Of a stretch of 7,072 bases of DNA, positions 1-6,373 are shown piece by piece. The first letter of the stretch is position 1. Every line of letters begins with the position of its first letter. The notes beneath the pieces are model-generated. The model searched no databases. It was given only the letters and a program-made list of their open reading frames with translations, and was not told the DNA's origin. Where the stretch lies: positions 1-7,072 of the forward strand of contig JAPYLE010000096.1 of assembly GCA_027293795.1 (NCBI GenBank), given 5' to 3'. The stretch comes from Rickettsia endosymbiont of Ixodes persulcatus. Its GTDB lineage: Bacteria > Pseudomonadota > Alphaproteobacteria > Rickettsiales > Rickettsiaceae. A program made the translations under genes and the position numbers.

Positions 1-1
1 G

Positions 2-2740
2 GAAAAAATAAAAAATATTGATTTTGAAGAGATATATTTAAAGCTAACTGATTTAATAGGTATGAATTTTACTTCTAGAGAATTTGCAAAACAAATAATT
101 GTATGGCAACAGGAGGAAGAGAGTTTCGTAGAAGAGTTAGACATAGCAGCACAATATGCAGCTTATAGGGTTTATGGTCAATGTCATTCTCTTTATGATC
201 GCTGTCATTCCCGCGAAAGCGGGAATGACATAAGAAACGATAGTATATTATTCAATCTCCCACAAAAACTGGATAAAGAAAATCTAATAGACGATAAAAA
301 AATATTAAAATATCAAAGGAATCAACGAATAGATTTTAATTATATCGATATCTTTTCAAATTTAGAGGAAGCTTTAAACGATTCTCATTATTGCATTTAT
401 TGTCATAAGCAGGATAAGGATTCATGTTCTAAGGGGATAAGTGTCATCCCGCGACTGAGTCGCGGGATGACAACCGGTTGTCCTTTAAAGCAAAAAATTT
501 CCGAAATGAATTATGTTAAGGCACAAGGTTTTAACCTAAGTGCTCTTGCTATTATTGTTATTGATAACCCAATGGTTGCAGCAACGGGTCATAGGATTTG
601 TAATGATTGTGTGAGAGCTTGTATTTATCAAAAGCAAGATCCGGTAAATATTCCTTTAATAGAATCAAATATTTTGGAAGAAACGCTTAAATTACCTTAT
701 GGTCTAGAGATATATCTACTCCTTACCCGCTGGAACCCGCTTAATATTTATGCACCGCTTCCGAAAGAATCTACTAATTATAATATTTTAGTTACCGGTC
801 TTGGTCCTGCAGGTTTTAGCCTTAGCTATTATTTATTACGGTCAGGTCACAATGTCACGGCTATTGACGGCTTAAAAATTTCTCTCCTGCCTTTTGATAT
901 TAATAAACCTATCAAATTTTGGTATGAATATAAAAGTTTGTTATCGGAAAGAATGGCAAGGGGATTTGGAGGGGTAGCAGAATACGGTATAACTGTTCGC
1001 TGGGATAAAAATAACCTTGATATATTGCGGCTAATATTAGAGAGAAATGATAACTTTAAATATTATGACGGAGTGACTTTAGGTAGCAATATAACGAATG
1101 AACAAGCTTTTAGTTTAGGCTTTGATCATATAGCTTTTTGCATTGGAGCAGGTCAGCCGAAAGTTTTAGATATAGAAAATTTTGAAGCTAAAGGCGTAAA
1201 AACGGCTTCTGATTTTTTAATGACTCTGCAAAGCGGAGGAGCATTTTTAGAAAATTCTAATGCTAATATGCTAATTAGGATGCCGATTGCAATCATAGGC
1301 GGTGGTCTTACTTCAATTGATGCAGCAACGGAAAGTCTATATTACTATAAAATGCAAGTAGAGAGATTTTTTAAAGATTATGAGCTTGCTGCTCAAAAGT
1401 ACGGCAAAGATTATATAGAAAAAGATTTAACGGAGGAAGATAAAGAAATAGCTGAAGAATTTATTGCTCATGCAAGATTATTTAAAGAAGCTAAGAATAA
1501 TGAAGAATTAAGAAAGGTTTTTAATAAGCTTGGCGGTAGCACCATCTATTATCGTGGAAAATTGCAAGAATCACCTGCATATAAGTTAAATCACGAAGAG
1601 CTAATATATGCTATGGCACTTGGTGTTGATTTTAGAGAAAATATGCAGCCTTTAAGGATTAACACCGATAAATACGGTCATGTAGAGTCTGTGGCGTTCA
1701 GTGTCATCCCGCGAGCTTGGATCGGGATACAGGGAAAGTATCAGGACAATATTATGGATCCCGCGATCAAGTCGCGGGATGACACTGAAGTACTTAAAGC
1801 CAAAACCGTGATTATGGCAATCGGTATAGAAAATAACCTTGAACTCGATGAGAATAAATATAGTTATTTCGGTGATTGTAACCCTGAATATTCAGGTAGT
1901 GTGGTTAAGGCACTTGCAAGTAGCAAGGGAGGATATGAAAATATTAACAAAAGACTTATAAATAATAACCCTAGCTTTAAAGATAGTCACAAAGACTTTA
2001 TAACGCAGCTTGATTATTTATTGATCAGCAGAATCCATAAAATAAATATTTTAGATGATAAAACTTTTGAGTTGGTGATTCATTCACCTCTTGCTACTAA
2101 AAATTTTAAGTTCGGTCAGTTCTTTCGCTTACAAAATTATTCTGAAGATGCTGCTAAATTAATAGAACCGGTAGCCTTAAGCCCTACAGATATTGATATA
2201 GAAAAAGGTTTAATTAGTTTTATAGTTTTTGAAGTAGGTAAGTCTACTAGCTTATGTAAAACATTATCCGAAAATGAGAAAGTGGTTTTAATGGGACCGA
2301 CAGGTATGCCGTTAGAAATACCTCAAAATAAAAAAATAGTTATTGTTGATTCCGAAGTCGGTAATGTAGGCTTATTAAAAGTGTTAAAAGAAAATAATAA
2401 TGAAGTTATATTTTTTACCTATCCTGATATAAAAACCCGTAAATTAACTTCTGTGGATAGAGTAATAATTAATGCTTCTCCTGAAATAATAGAAGAATTG
2501 CAAAGTCTAAAAAATGAAATATTCGGTGAAAATACGGAGCTAATAGTTAGCGTTAATTCATCGATGCAATGTATGATGAAAGGAATTTGTGGACAATGTA
2601 TACAAAAAGTTAAAGGAGAGCAGAAATATATTTTTGCATGTAGCTGTCAAAATCAAAAGGCAGAAATAGTTGATTTTGAGAGTTTAAAAACTCGTTTATG
2701 CCAAAATTCTTTACAAGAAAAAATGAGAAGATTAGTTTGA
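2..2740 (+). CDS. GltD-like FAD/Fe-S oxidoreductase fused to a PyrK-like C-terminal module (5'-partial)
   Basis: Residues are numbered from the Met at base 62. This is a large redox enzyme of the type often annotated gltD or 'FAD-dependent oxidoreductase' in alphaproteobacteria, expected in the cytoplasm; its physiological substrate is not clear. An N-terminal Fe-S part has Cys111, 114, 122, 140, 180, 183 and 187. A first dinucleotide fold follows with GLGPAG at 246-251, then GFGGVAEYGITVRWDKN from about 302, and a second fold with GGG at 413-415. The C-terminal part (from about 640) resembles ferredoxin reductase/PyrK, with a Cys cluster at 837, 843, 846, 860 and 862. Base 62 is probably not the start: the frame stays open to base 2 and the upstream residues (FEEIYLKLTDLIG) flow into the domain as in longer relatives. 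No ribosome binding site precedes base 62. Three palindromic elements are translated in frame. Family is confident; a role in glutamate synthesis is not established, since no large glutamate synthase subunit is in view. Confidence 0.88.
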   Translation, partial: EKIKNIDFEEIYLKLTDLIGMNFTSREFAKQIIVWQQEEESFVEELDIAAQYAAYRVYGQCHSLYDRCHSRESGNDIRNDSILFNLPQKLDKENLIDDKKILKYQRNQRIDFNYIDIFSNLEEALNDSHYCIYCHKQDKDSCSKGISVIPRLSRGMTTGCPLKQKISEMNYVKAQGFNLSALAIIVIDNPMVAATGHRICNDCVRACIYQKQDPVNIPLIESNILEETLKLPYGLEIYLLLTRWNPLNIYAPLPKESTNYNILVTGLGPAGFSLSYYLLRSGHNVTAIDGLKISLLPFDINKPIKFWYEYKSLLSERMARGFGGVAEYGITVRWDKNNLDILRLILERNDNFKYYDGVTLGSNITNEQAFSLGFDHIAFCIGAGQPKVLDIENFEAKGVKTASDFLMTLQSGGAFLENSNANMLIRMPIAIIGGGLTSIDAATESLYYYKMQVERFFKDYELAAQKYGKDYIEKDLTEEDKEIAEEFIAHARLFKEAKNNEELRKVFNKLGGSTIYYRGKLQESPAYKLNHEELIYAMALGVDFRENMQPLRINTDKYGHVESVAFSVIPRAWIGIQGKYQDNIMDPAIKSRDDTEVLKAKTVIMAIGIENNLELDENKYSYFGDCNPEYSGSVVKALASSKGGYENINKRLINNNPSFKDSHKDFITQLDYLLISRIHKINILDDKTFELVIHSPLATKNFKFGQFFRLQNYSEDAAKLIEPVALSPTDIDIEKGLISFIVFEVGKSTSLCKTLSENEKVVLMGPTGMPLEIPQNKKIVIVDSEVGNVGLLKVLKENNNEVIFFTYPDIKTRKLTSVDRVIINASPEIIEELQSLKNEIFGENTELIVSVNSSMQCMMKGICGQCIQKVKGEQKYIFACSCQNQKAEIVDFESLKTRLCQNSLQEKMRRLV
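203..230. repeat. Rickettsia-type palindromic element, core 1, inside the oxidoreductase gene
   Basis: This is a perfect inverted repeat with arms TGTCATTCCCGC (203-214) and GCGGGAATGACA (219-230) around the loop GAAA. It is read in frame as CHSRESGND, a low-conservation stretch between the conserved N-terminal helix and the FNLPQKLD segment. The inserted piece is probably longer than the core, perhaps residues 39-61, because a partial copy of the left arm (TGTCATTC) also occurs at 182-189. The true borders cannot be fixed without an uninterrupted relative. Confidence 0.85.
442..472. repeat. Rickettsia-type palindromic element, core 2, inside the Fe-S cysteine region
   Basis: This is a perfect inverted repeat with 15-base arms (442-456 and 458-472) around a single central base. 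Its ends, TGTCATCCCGCGACT and the complement, match the termini of the other copies in the window. It is translated as SVIPRLSRGMT, residues 127-137. It lies between Cys122 and Cys140 of the putative iron-sulfur binding region, replacing or extending a loop that is variable in the family. Confidence 0.88.
1697..1789. repeat. Rickettsia-type palindromic element 3, 93 bases, inside the oxidoreductase gene
   Basis: The element is bounded by a perfect 18-base inverted repeat: TTCAGTGTCATCCCGCGA at 1697-1714 and its complement at 1772-1789. The inner part is also roughly self-complementary (CTTGGATCGGGAT against ATCCCGCGATCAAG, with small gaps). Its 93 bases equal 31 codons, read without a stop as residues 546-576 (FSVIPRAW...KSRDDTE). 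Removing it would join VESVA to VLKAKTVIMAIG, which reads as continuous flavoprotein sequence. It opens in the same reading frame (SVIPR) as core 2. Confidence 0.9.
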
Positions 2741-2746
2741 TAGGCA

Positions 2747-2846
2747 GTTATGCCGTGGCTTGACCACGGCATCTAGAAAAACAACTTATAATATTAGTGT
2801 TTGTCTAGTTTTTACTGGATTCCGCAATCAAGTCGCGGTATGACAG
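2747..2846. repeat. Intergenic composite palindromic element, partly decayed
   Basis: This fills most of the 116-base gap between the ends of two convergent genes. The left hairpin has 9-base arms ATGCCGTGG (2750-2758) and CCACGGCAT (2764-2772). The right hairpin pairs 2822-2827 with 2833-2838, with one mismatch. Bases 2816-2845 match 27 of 30 positions of 1755-1784 in element 3; the differences break symmetry, which fits decay in non-coding DNA. It could also act as a two-way transcription stop, but no clear run of T follows either hairpin, so I call it a repeat and not a terminator. Confidence 0.8.
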
Positions 2847-2856
2847 AACATATAAA

Positions 2857-3651
2857 TCACTTCTCAAAATGGCAAAATGCTCTACTACTATCTTGATTAA
2901 GAAAATCAATAATTTGCATTACTATAGAATTATTTTTATACTTCTCTGCAACTTGTTTAATACGCTCAGCAAAATTACCTTCGCTTGAAAAGATTTCTTC
3001 GATAGCCTTTAAAGCACTTAAAGACTCTGCTTTATCAAATCCTTTTCTATTCATACCGATTAGGTTTAAACCCTCAAGCACCGCACGTTTACTACTTACA
3101 AGTCCGAACGGTATTACATCTGCTCCGACCGGTGATAGTCCACCGATCATCGAATATTCACCGATTCTAGCATATTGATGTACGGCAGACAGCCCGCCGA
3201 TTATTGTGTAATCACCTACCTCAATATGACCTGCTAGGCTTACGTAATTAGCAAATACTACATTATTGCCGATTTTACAGTCATGGCCGATATGAACGCC
3301 GACCATAAATAAATTATTATTTCCTATTCTTGTTATCATTCCGCCGCCTTGGCTTCCTGCTTGCACCGTAACATATTCTCTAATAGTGTTATTAGAGCCG
3401 ATTATCGTGCTTGATCTCTCATGAGCATATTTTAAGATTTGCGGCGGTTGACCAATTGATGCAAAAGGATAAATAACCGTGTTTTTACCGATTTCGGTAA
3501 TTCCTTCAATTACCACATGAGATTTTAGCTCTACATTATCATGAAGTACTACTTCAGCACCTATAATACAGTACGGACCGGTTTTTACATTTTTACCAAG
3601 CTTTGCACCTTCGGCAATTACAGCTGTAGGATGTATATTAGAATTTGACAC
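2857..3651 (-). CDS. lpxA: UDP-N-acetylglucosamine O-acyltransferase LpxA
   Basis: LpxA carries out the first step of lipid A synthesis in the cytoplasm, moving a 3-hydroxyacyl chain from acyl carrier protein to the 3-OH of UDP-GlcNAc. The 264-residue protein has normal length. It starts with SNIHPTAVI and is built of hexapeptide repeats of a left-handed beta-helix up to about residue 185, followed by a helical C-terminal region. GHD at 122-124 holds His123, matching the catalytic histidine (His125 in E. coli). IGQPPQ (66-71) is typical of the family. The start codon is GTG at 3651-3649, supported by AGGA (3660-3657) five bases upstream, which overlaps the fabZ stop. It is the last gene of the lpxD-fabZ-lpxA cluster; lpxB is not next to it here, as the downstream neighbour is the convergent oxidoreductase gene. 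Confidence 0.97.
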   Translation of the reverse strand: MSNSNIHPTAVIAEGAKLGKNVKTGPYCIIGAEVVLHDNVELKSHVVIEGITEIGKNTVIYPFASIGQPPQILKYAHERSSTIIGSNNTIREYVTVQAGSQGGGMITRIGNNNLFMVGVHIGHDCKIGNNVVFANYVSLAGHIEVGDYTIIGGLSAVHQYARIGEYSMIGGLSPVGADVIPFGLVSSKRAVLEGLNLIGMNRKGFDKAESLSALKAIEEIFSSEGNFAERIKQVAEKYKNNSIVMQIIDFLNQDSSRAFCHFEK

Positions 3652-3658
3652 TATGTTC

Positions 3659-4096
3659 CTATGCTTTATCTTTAATCATTGCGGTAAATTTACTTTCTGC
3701 GGCTATTTCACCTTCAATTTTAACTGTACTTGAAAATTTCCATACATTAGCTCTTTGCTGATCAATAACAGCGTGGATATGCATAGTATCACCGGGCTGA
3801 ACAATTCTACGAAATTTTGAGTTCTCTATTGCCATTAAAAATACTTCTTTATTCTTAGTAGAACCTAAAGATTTAGCAACTAATATAGCCGCAAGCTGTG
3901 CCATAGCCTCAACCATTAGAACGCCAGGCATAACAGGTTTTGCCGGAAAATGCCCTGTAAATTGCGGTTCGTTAACGGTAACGTTTTTAATACCTAATAT
4001 TGATTTGTTAAGATCAATTTCAAGTACTCTATCTACTAATAAAAATGGATAACGATGAGGTATCAAATCCATAATTTCCGTAATATCAATCATCAT
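3659..4096 (-). CDS. fabZ: 3-hydroxyacyl-[acyl carrier protein] dehydratase FabZ
   Basis: FabZ dehydrates beta-hydroxyacyl-ACP to trans-2-enoyl-ACP in fatty acid elongation. The 145-residue protein is a single hot-dog fold. It shows the signature HRYPFLLVDRV (14-24) and GHFPAKPVMPGVLMVEAMAQ (48-67), with His49 and Glu63 as the expected catalytic pair. Two adjacent ATG codons (4096-4094 and 4093-4091) could start it; the first directly abuts the lpxD stop (TAA-ATG), and the choice changes only one residue. That contact suggests translational coupling with lpxD. FabZ competes with the Lpx acyltransferases for hydroxyacyl-ACP, which gives the grouping a metabolic sense. Confidence 0.97.
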   Translation of the reverse strand: MMIDITEIMDLIPHRYPFLLVDRVLEIDLNKSILGIKNVTVNEPQFTGHFPAKPVMPGVLMVEAMAQLAAILVAKSLGSTKNKEVFLMAIENSKFRRIVQPGDTMHIHAVIDQQRANVWKFSSTVKIEGEIAAESKFTAMIKDKA

Positions 4097-5125
4097 TTAT
4101 TTAGGTCTCTTTTTTAGTAATTGTTTCATAATAATAGATTGTCTATGCCAGTCCATGATAGGAACTGCAGGGCTGCCGCCGACAATTTTACCTGCCTCTA
4201 TATTTTGTGCTACGCCGCCTTGTGCCGCTACCTGTACTCCATCGCCTATACTTAGATGTCCGGCGATTCCTACTTGTCCTCCAAGAGCACAACATTTCCC
4301 AATCGTGCTACTACCTGCTATACCTGCTTGTGCTACGATAATAGAGCCTTTACCTATTTTTACGCCATGCCCTATTTGTACTAAATTATCTATACGGCAT
4401 AAATCTTCTATAATTGTATCTTGAAGTGACCCTCTATCAATAGTAGTGTTCGCACCGATTTCGACATTATTGCCAATTTTAACTATCCTTGCATGAAATA
4501 TTTTATGATGTACGCCTTTTTCGGTAGAAAATCCAAACCCGTCTTGTCCTATTTTTGCACCTGCGAGTATTACAACGTCGTCGCCTATAATTGCATAATT
4601 TATTGAAACATGTTGTTCTATTTTAGCGTTTCTGCCTAAGTTTACGCCTCTACCTATAAAACTTCCGGCTTCTATAATACTATTATCACCTATAATAACA
4701 TCGTCTTCAATAACTACATTGTGACCTATGTAACAATTTTTGCCTATAATTGCCGAATCTGCAACAATAGCTGATTTCATTATTTTAGCAGGATATGATT
4801 TAATAGGAGCATAAAAAAAATCAATCAATTTGCCGTAAGCAAAATACGAGTTCTCAGCATGTATTAAAAGAGTATTTGGATTTACTTCTCCCACAAAATT
4901 TTTTGGCACGATACAGGCAACAGCTTTAGTAGTTTTTAAAAATTCGGAATATTTTGTGTTACTTAAAAAGCTAATATCATTTGGGGATGCTTCTTGTAGG
5001 ATTTTAATATCATGAATAGCTATATCTTCATGAAGCTTAGGAGGTTCTATAATATCGTGTAAAAAATCTATAATTGCCGTTAGTTTTCGTGGTCCTAGAT
5101 TTTTATAAAAATTACTACTTACCAT
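4097..5125 (-). CDS. lpxD: UDP-3-O-acylglucosamine N-acyltransferase LpxD
   Basis: LpxD performs the third step of lipid A synthesis, N-acylating UDP-3-O-acyl-glucosamine from hydroxyacyl-ACP. From the ATG at 5125 the product has 342 residues, close to the 341 of E. coli LpxD. The N-terminal uridine-binding domain (about 1-110) includes PNDISFLSN. A long left-handed beta-helix of hexapeptide repeats follows (about 115-320), with DGFGF at 195-199 and IGHGV carrying His253, the probable catalytic histidine. A C-terminal helix (MDWHRQSIIMKQLLK) ends it. The frame stays open to 5179, but that would place the start inside the tRNA-Phe gene and add MSLVRFQPWPP, which is translated tRNA; I reject it. 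GAAG at 5135-5132, six bases before the ATG, is the likely ribosome binding site. It is the first protein gene of the cluster. Confidence 0.96.
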   Translation of the reverse strand: MVSSNFYKNLGPRKLTAIIDFLHDIIEPPKLHEDIAIHDIKILQEASPNDISFLSNTKYSEFLKTTKAVACIVPKNFVGEVNPNTLLIHAENSYFAYGKLIDFFYAPIKSYPAKIMKSAIVADSAIIGKNCYIGHNVVIEDDVIIGDNSIIEAGSFIGRGVNLGRNAKIEQHVSINYAIIGDDVVILAGAKIGQDGFGFSTEKGVHHKIFHARIVKIGNNVEIGANTTIDRGSLQDTIIEDLCRIDNLVQIGHGVKIGKGSIIVAQAGIAGSSTIGKCCALGGQVGIAGHLSIGDGVQVAAQGGVAQNIEAGKIVGGSPAVPIMDWHRQSIIMKQLLKKRPK

Positions 5126-5146
5126 ATAAAACTTCAGCAAAAATGG

Positions 5147-5222
5147 TGGTGGCCACGGTTGGAATCGAACCAACGACACAAGGATTTTCAGTCCTTTGCT
5201 CTACCGACTGAGCTACGTGGCC
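5147..5222 (-). tRNA. tRNA-Phe (anticodon GAA)
   Basis: The 76-base gene includes an encoded CCA end. The acceptor arms GGCCACG (5222-5216) and CGTGGCC (5157-5151) pair fully, with discriminator A at 5150 and CCA at 5149-5147. The D arm reads GCTCAGTCGGTAGAGC. The anticodon arm is AAGGA-CTGAAAA-TCCTT with GAA, and the T arm carries GGTTCGATTCC. It charges phenylalanine for UUC/UUU codons. It lies 21 bases upstream of lpxD on the same strand with no visible terminator between them. Confidence 0.98.
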
Positions 5223-5234
5223 ATAATAATTGGG

Positions 5235-5262
5235 TGTCATTCCCACTTCTGTGGGAATGACA
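5235..5262. repeat. 28-base palindrome between tRNA-Phe and dusB, same family as core 1
   Basis: Perfect 12-base arms TGTCATTCCCAC (5235-5246) and GTGGGAATGACA (5251-5262) flank the loop TTCT. It shares the outer ten bases of both arms and the total length with core 1 inside the oxidoreductase gene, differing only in the centre. TTTT follows on the plus strand (5263-5266), so it could stop plus-strand transcription, but no plus-strand gene ends just before it. On the minus strand it lies 13 bases upstream of the tRNA, so the tRNA promoter is either in between or beyond it. Confidence 0.8.
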
Positions 5263-5336
5263 TTTTACTCAGAAAGAAATATAACTTAGGCTTATAATAG
5301 ATTAATCGGCTTTTGTCTATTCTTAATTAGTAATAT

Positions 5337-5365
5337 TAGACAAAAATACCTAATTATGATATTAT
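5337..5365 (+). promoter_or_regulatory. Probable sigma-70-type promoter of dusB
   Basis: TAGACA (5337-5342) and TATTAT (5360-5365) each match 5 of 6 consensus positions and are separated by 17 bases. Transcription would begin near 5372, giving a short leader of under 20 bases before the dusB ATG. The leader carries the ribosome binding site AAGG at 5381-5384, five bases before the start. Random matches are common in DNA this AT-rich, so the spacing is the main support. Confidence 0.5.
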
Positions 5366-5389
5366 AAGAATTTATTTTATAAGGTTTTT

Positions 5390-6373
5390 ATGATCAAAAT
5401 CGGTGATATTGTACTTTCTTCAAATATTATACTAGCTCCAATGTCGGGTGTTACGGATTTGGAATTTAGAAGATTAGTAAAAAGATTCGGTGCAGGGCTG
5501 GTAGTTTCTGAAATGGTTGCAAGTAGAGCAATGATTGTGGAATCTAGACAATCGCTACAAAAAAGTGCCATTATGCGTGATGACGCAACAAGTGCTTGCG
5601 TGCAGCTAGCAGGCTGTGAACCGAATGTAATAGCAGAAGCTGCCAAAATAAACGAGGATATGGGTGCAAAAATTATCGATCTTAATTTTGGCTGTCCAGC
5701 GAAAAAGGTAGTAGAAGGTTATTCAGGTTCGGCTCTAATGAGGGATGAGCAGCTTGCAGCTAAGATTTTTGAAGCAACCGTTAAAGCGGTAAAAATTCCG
5801 GTAACGGTTAAAATGCGTATGGGCTGGGATGATCAAACGAAAAATGCTCCGACTTTAGCTAAAATTGCCGAAAGCTCAGGTATTCAGATGGTTACCGTTC
5901 ATGGCAGAACGAGATGTCAATTTTACTCCAGTAATGCCGATTGGGATTTTATACGATCAGTTAAAGAAGTTGTAAAGATTCCGGTTATTGCTAACGGTGA
6001 TATTACTAATTTTACTAAAGCAAAAGAAGCTCTGCAAAAATCCGGTGCGGACGGTATTATGGTTGGTAGAGGGGCATACGGCAAACCTTGGCTTATTTCA
6101 CAGATTGATCATTACCTTAAAAAAGGTGAAGAAAAACCTGCTCCCTCTATAGCAGAGCAGCTAGATATCGTAACAGAGCATTATGAGGCAATACTTGATT
6201 ATTACGGCGAATCCGCGGGCGTACCTATTGCTCGTAAACATATTGGTTGGTATATTAGTGGGCTGCCTAATTCAGCAGAGTTTAGAGGTGCCGTTAATTT
6301 AATGAACGATTCTGTGGTGGTAAAAGAGAAAATCAAGGAATTTTATACGAGCGTTATGGATACGAATAAATGA
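5390..6373 (+). CDS. dusB: tRNA-dihydrouridine synthase (DusB family)
   Basis: This flavoenzyme reduces uridine to dihydrouridine in the D loop of tRNA, using FMN and NAD(P)H. The 327 residues form an FMN-binding TIM barrel (about 1-240) and a C-terminal helical tRNA-binding domain. Visible motifs are LAPMSGVTD (15-23), DLNFGCPAKKV (97-107) with the catalytic Cys102, VKMRMGWD (140-147), VTVHGRTR (168-175) with His171, ANGDI (201-205) and GIMVGRGAYGKPWL (222-235). ARKHIGWY (281-288) is typical of the DusB group. The start is fixed by AAGG five bases upstream. It is complete, with no palindromic insert. Its stop codon overlaps the start of the next, broken reading frame (ATGA), which points to a former two-gene transcript. 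Confidence 0.95.
   Translation: MIKIGDIVLSSNIILAPMSGVTDLEFRRLVKRFGAGLVVSEMVASRAMIVESRQSLQKSAIMRDDATSACVQLAGCEPNVIAEAAKINEDMGAKIIDLNFGCPAKKVVEGYSGSALMRDEQLAAKIFEATVKAVKIPVTVKMRMGWDDQTKNAPTLAKIAESSGIQMVTVHGRTRCQFYSSNADWDFIRSVKEVVKIPVIANGDITNFTKAKEALQKSGADGIMVGRGAYGKPWLISQIDHYLKKGEEKPAPSIAEQLDIVTEHYEAILDYYGESAGVPIARKHIGWYISGLPNSAEFRGAVNLMNDSVVVKEKIKEFYTSVMDTNK

Noticed and set aside
203..2846. Repeated palindromes as a CRISPR array
   Set aside because: The copies are hundreds of bases apart, differ in centre and length, have no regular spacers, and most are translated.
4155..4424. Plus-strand reading frame of 89 codons rich in Pro, Ile and Cys
   Set aside because: It is the antisense of the lpxD hexapeptide repeats; the periodic composition comes from those repeats.
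5126..5179. An upstream extension of lpxD giving 18 more residues (MSLVRFQPWPP...)
   Set aside because: It starts inside the tRNA-Phe gene and the residues are translated tRNA sequence. The ATG at 5125 has a ribosome binding site and gives the normal family length.
5235..5266. Palindrome plus TTTT as an intrinsic terminator
   Set aside because: No plus-strand gene ends before it, and its arms match the dispersed element family, so a repeat is the better explanation.
5293..5298. A TATAAT sequence that might be a promoter -10 box
   Set aside because: No acceptable -35 box lies 16-18 bases upstream. The pair nearer to dusB is better spaced.
5377..5646. Minus-strand reading frame of 89 codons
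   Set aside because: It lies opposite the conserved dusB N-terminus and shows no protein-like features of its own.
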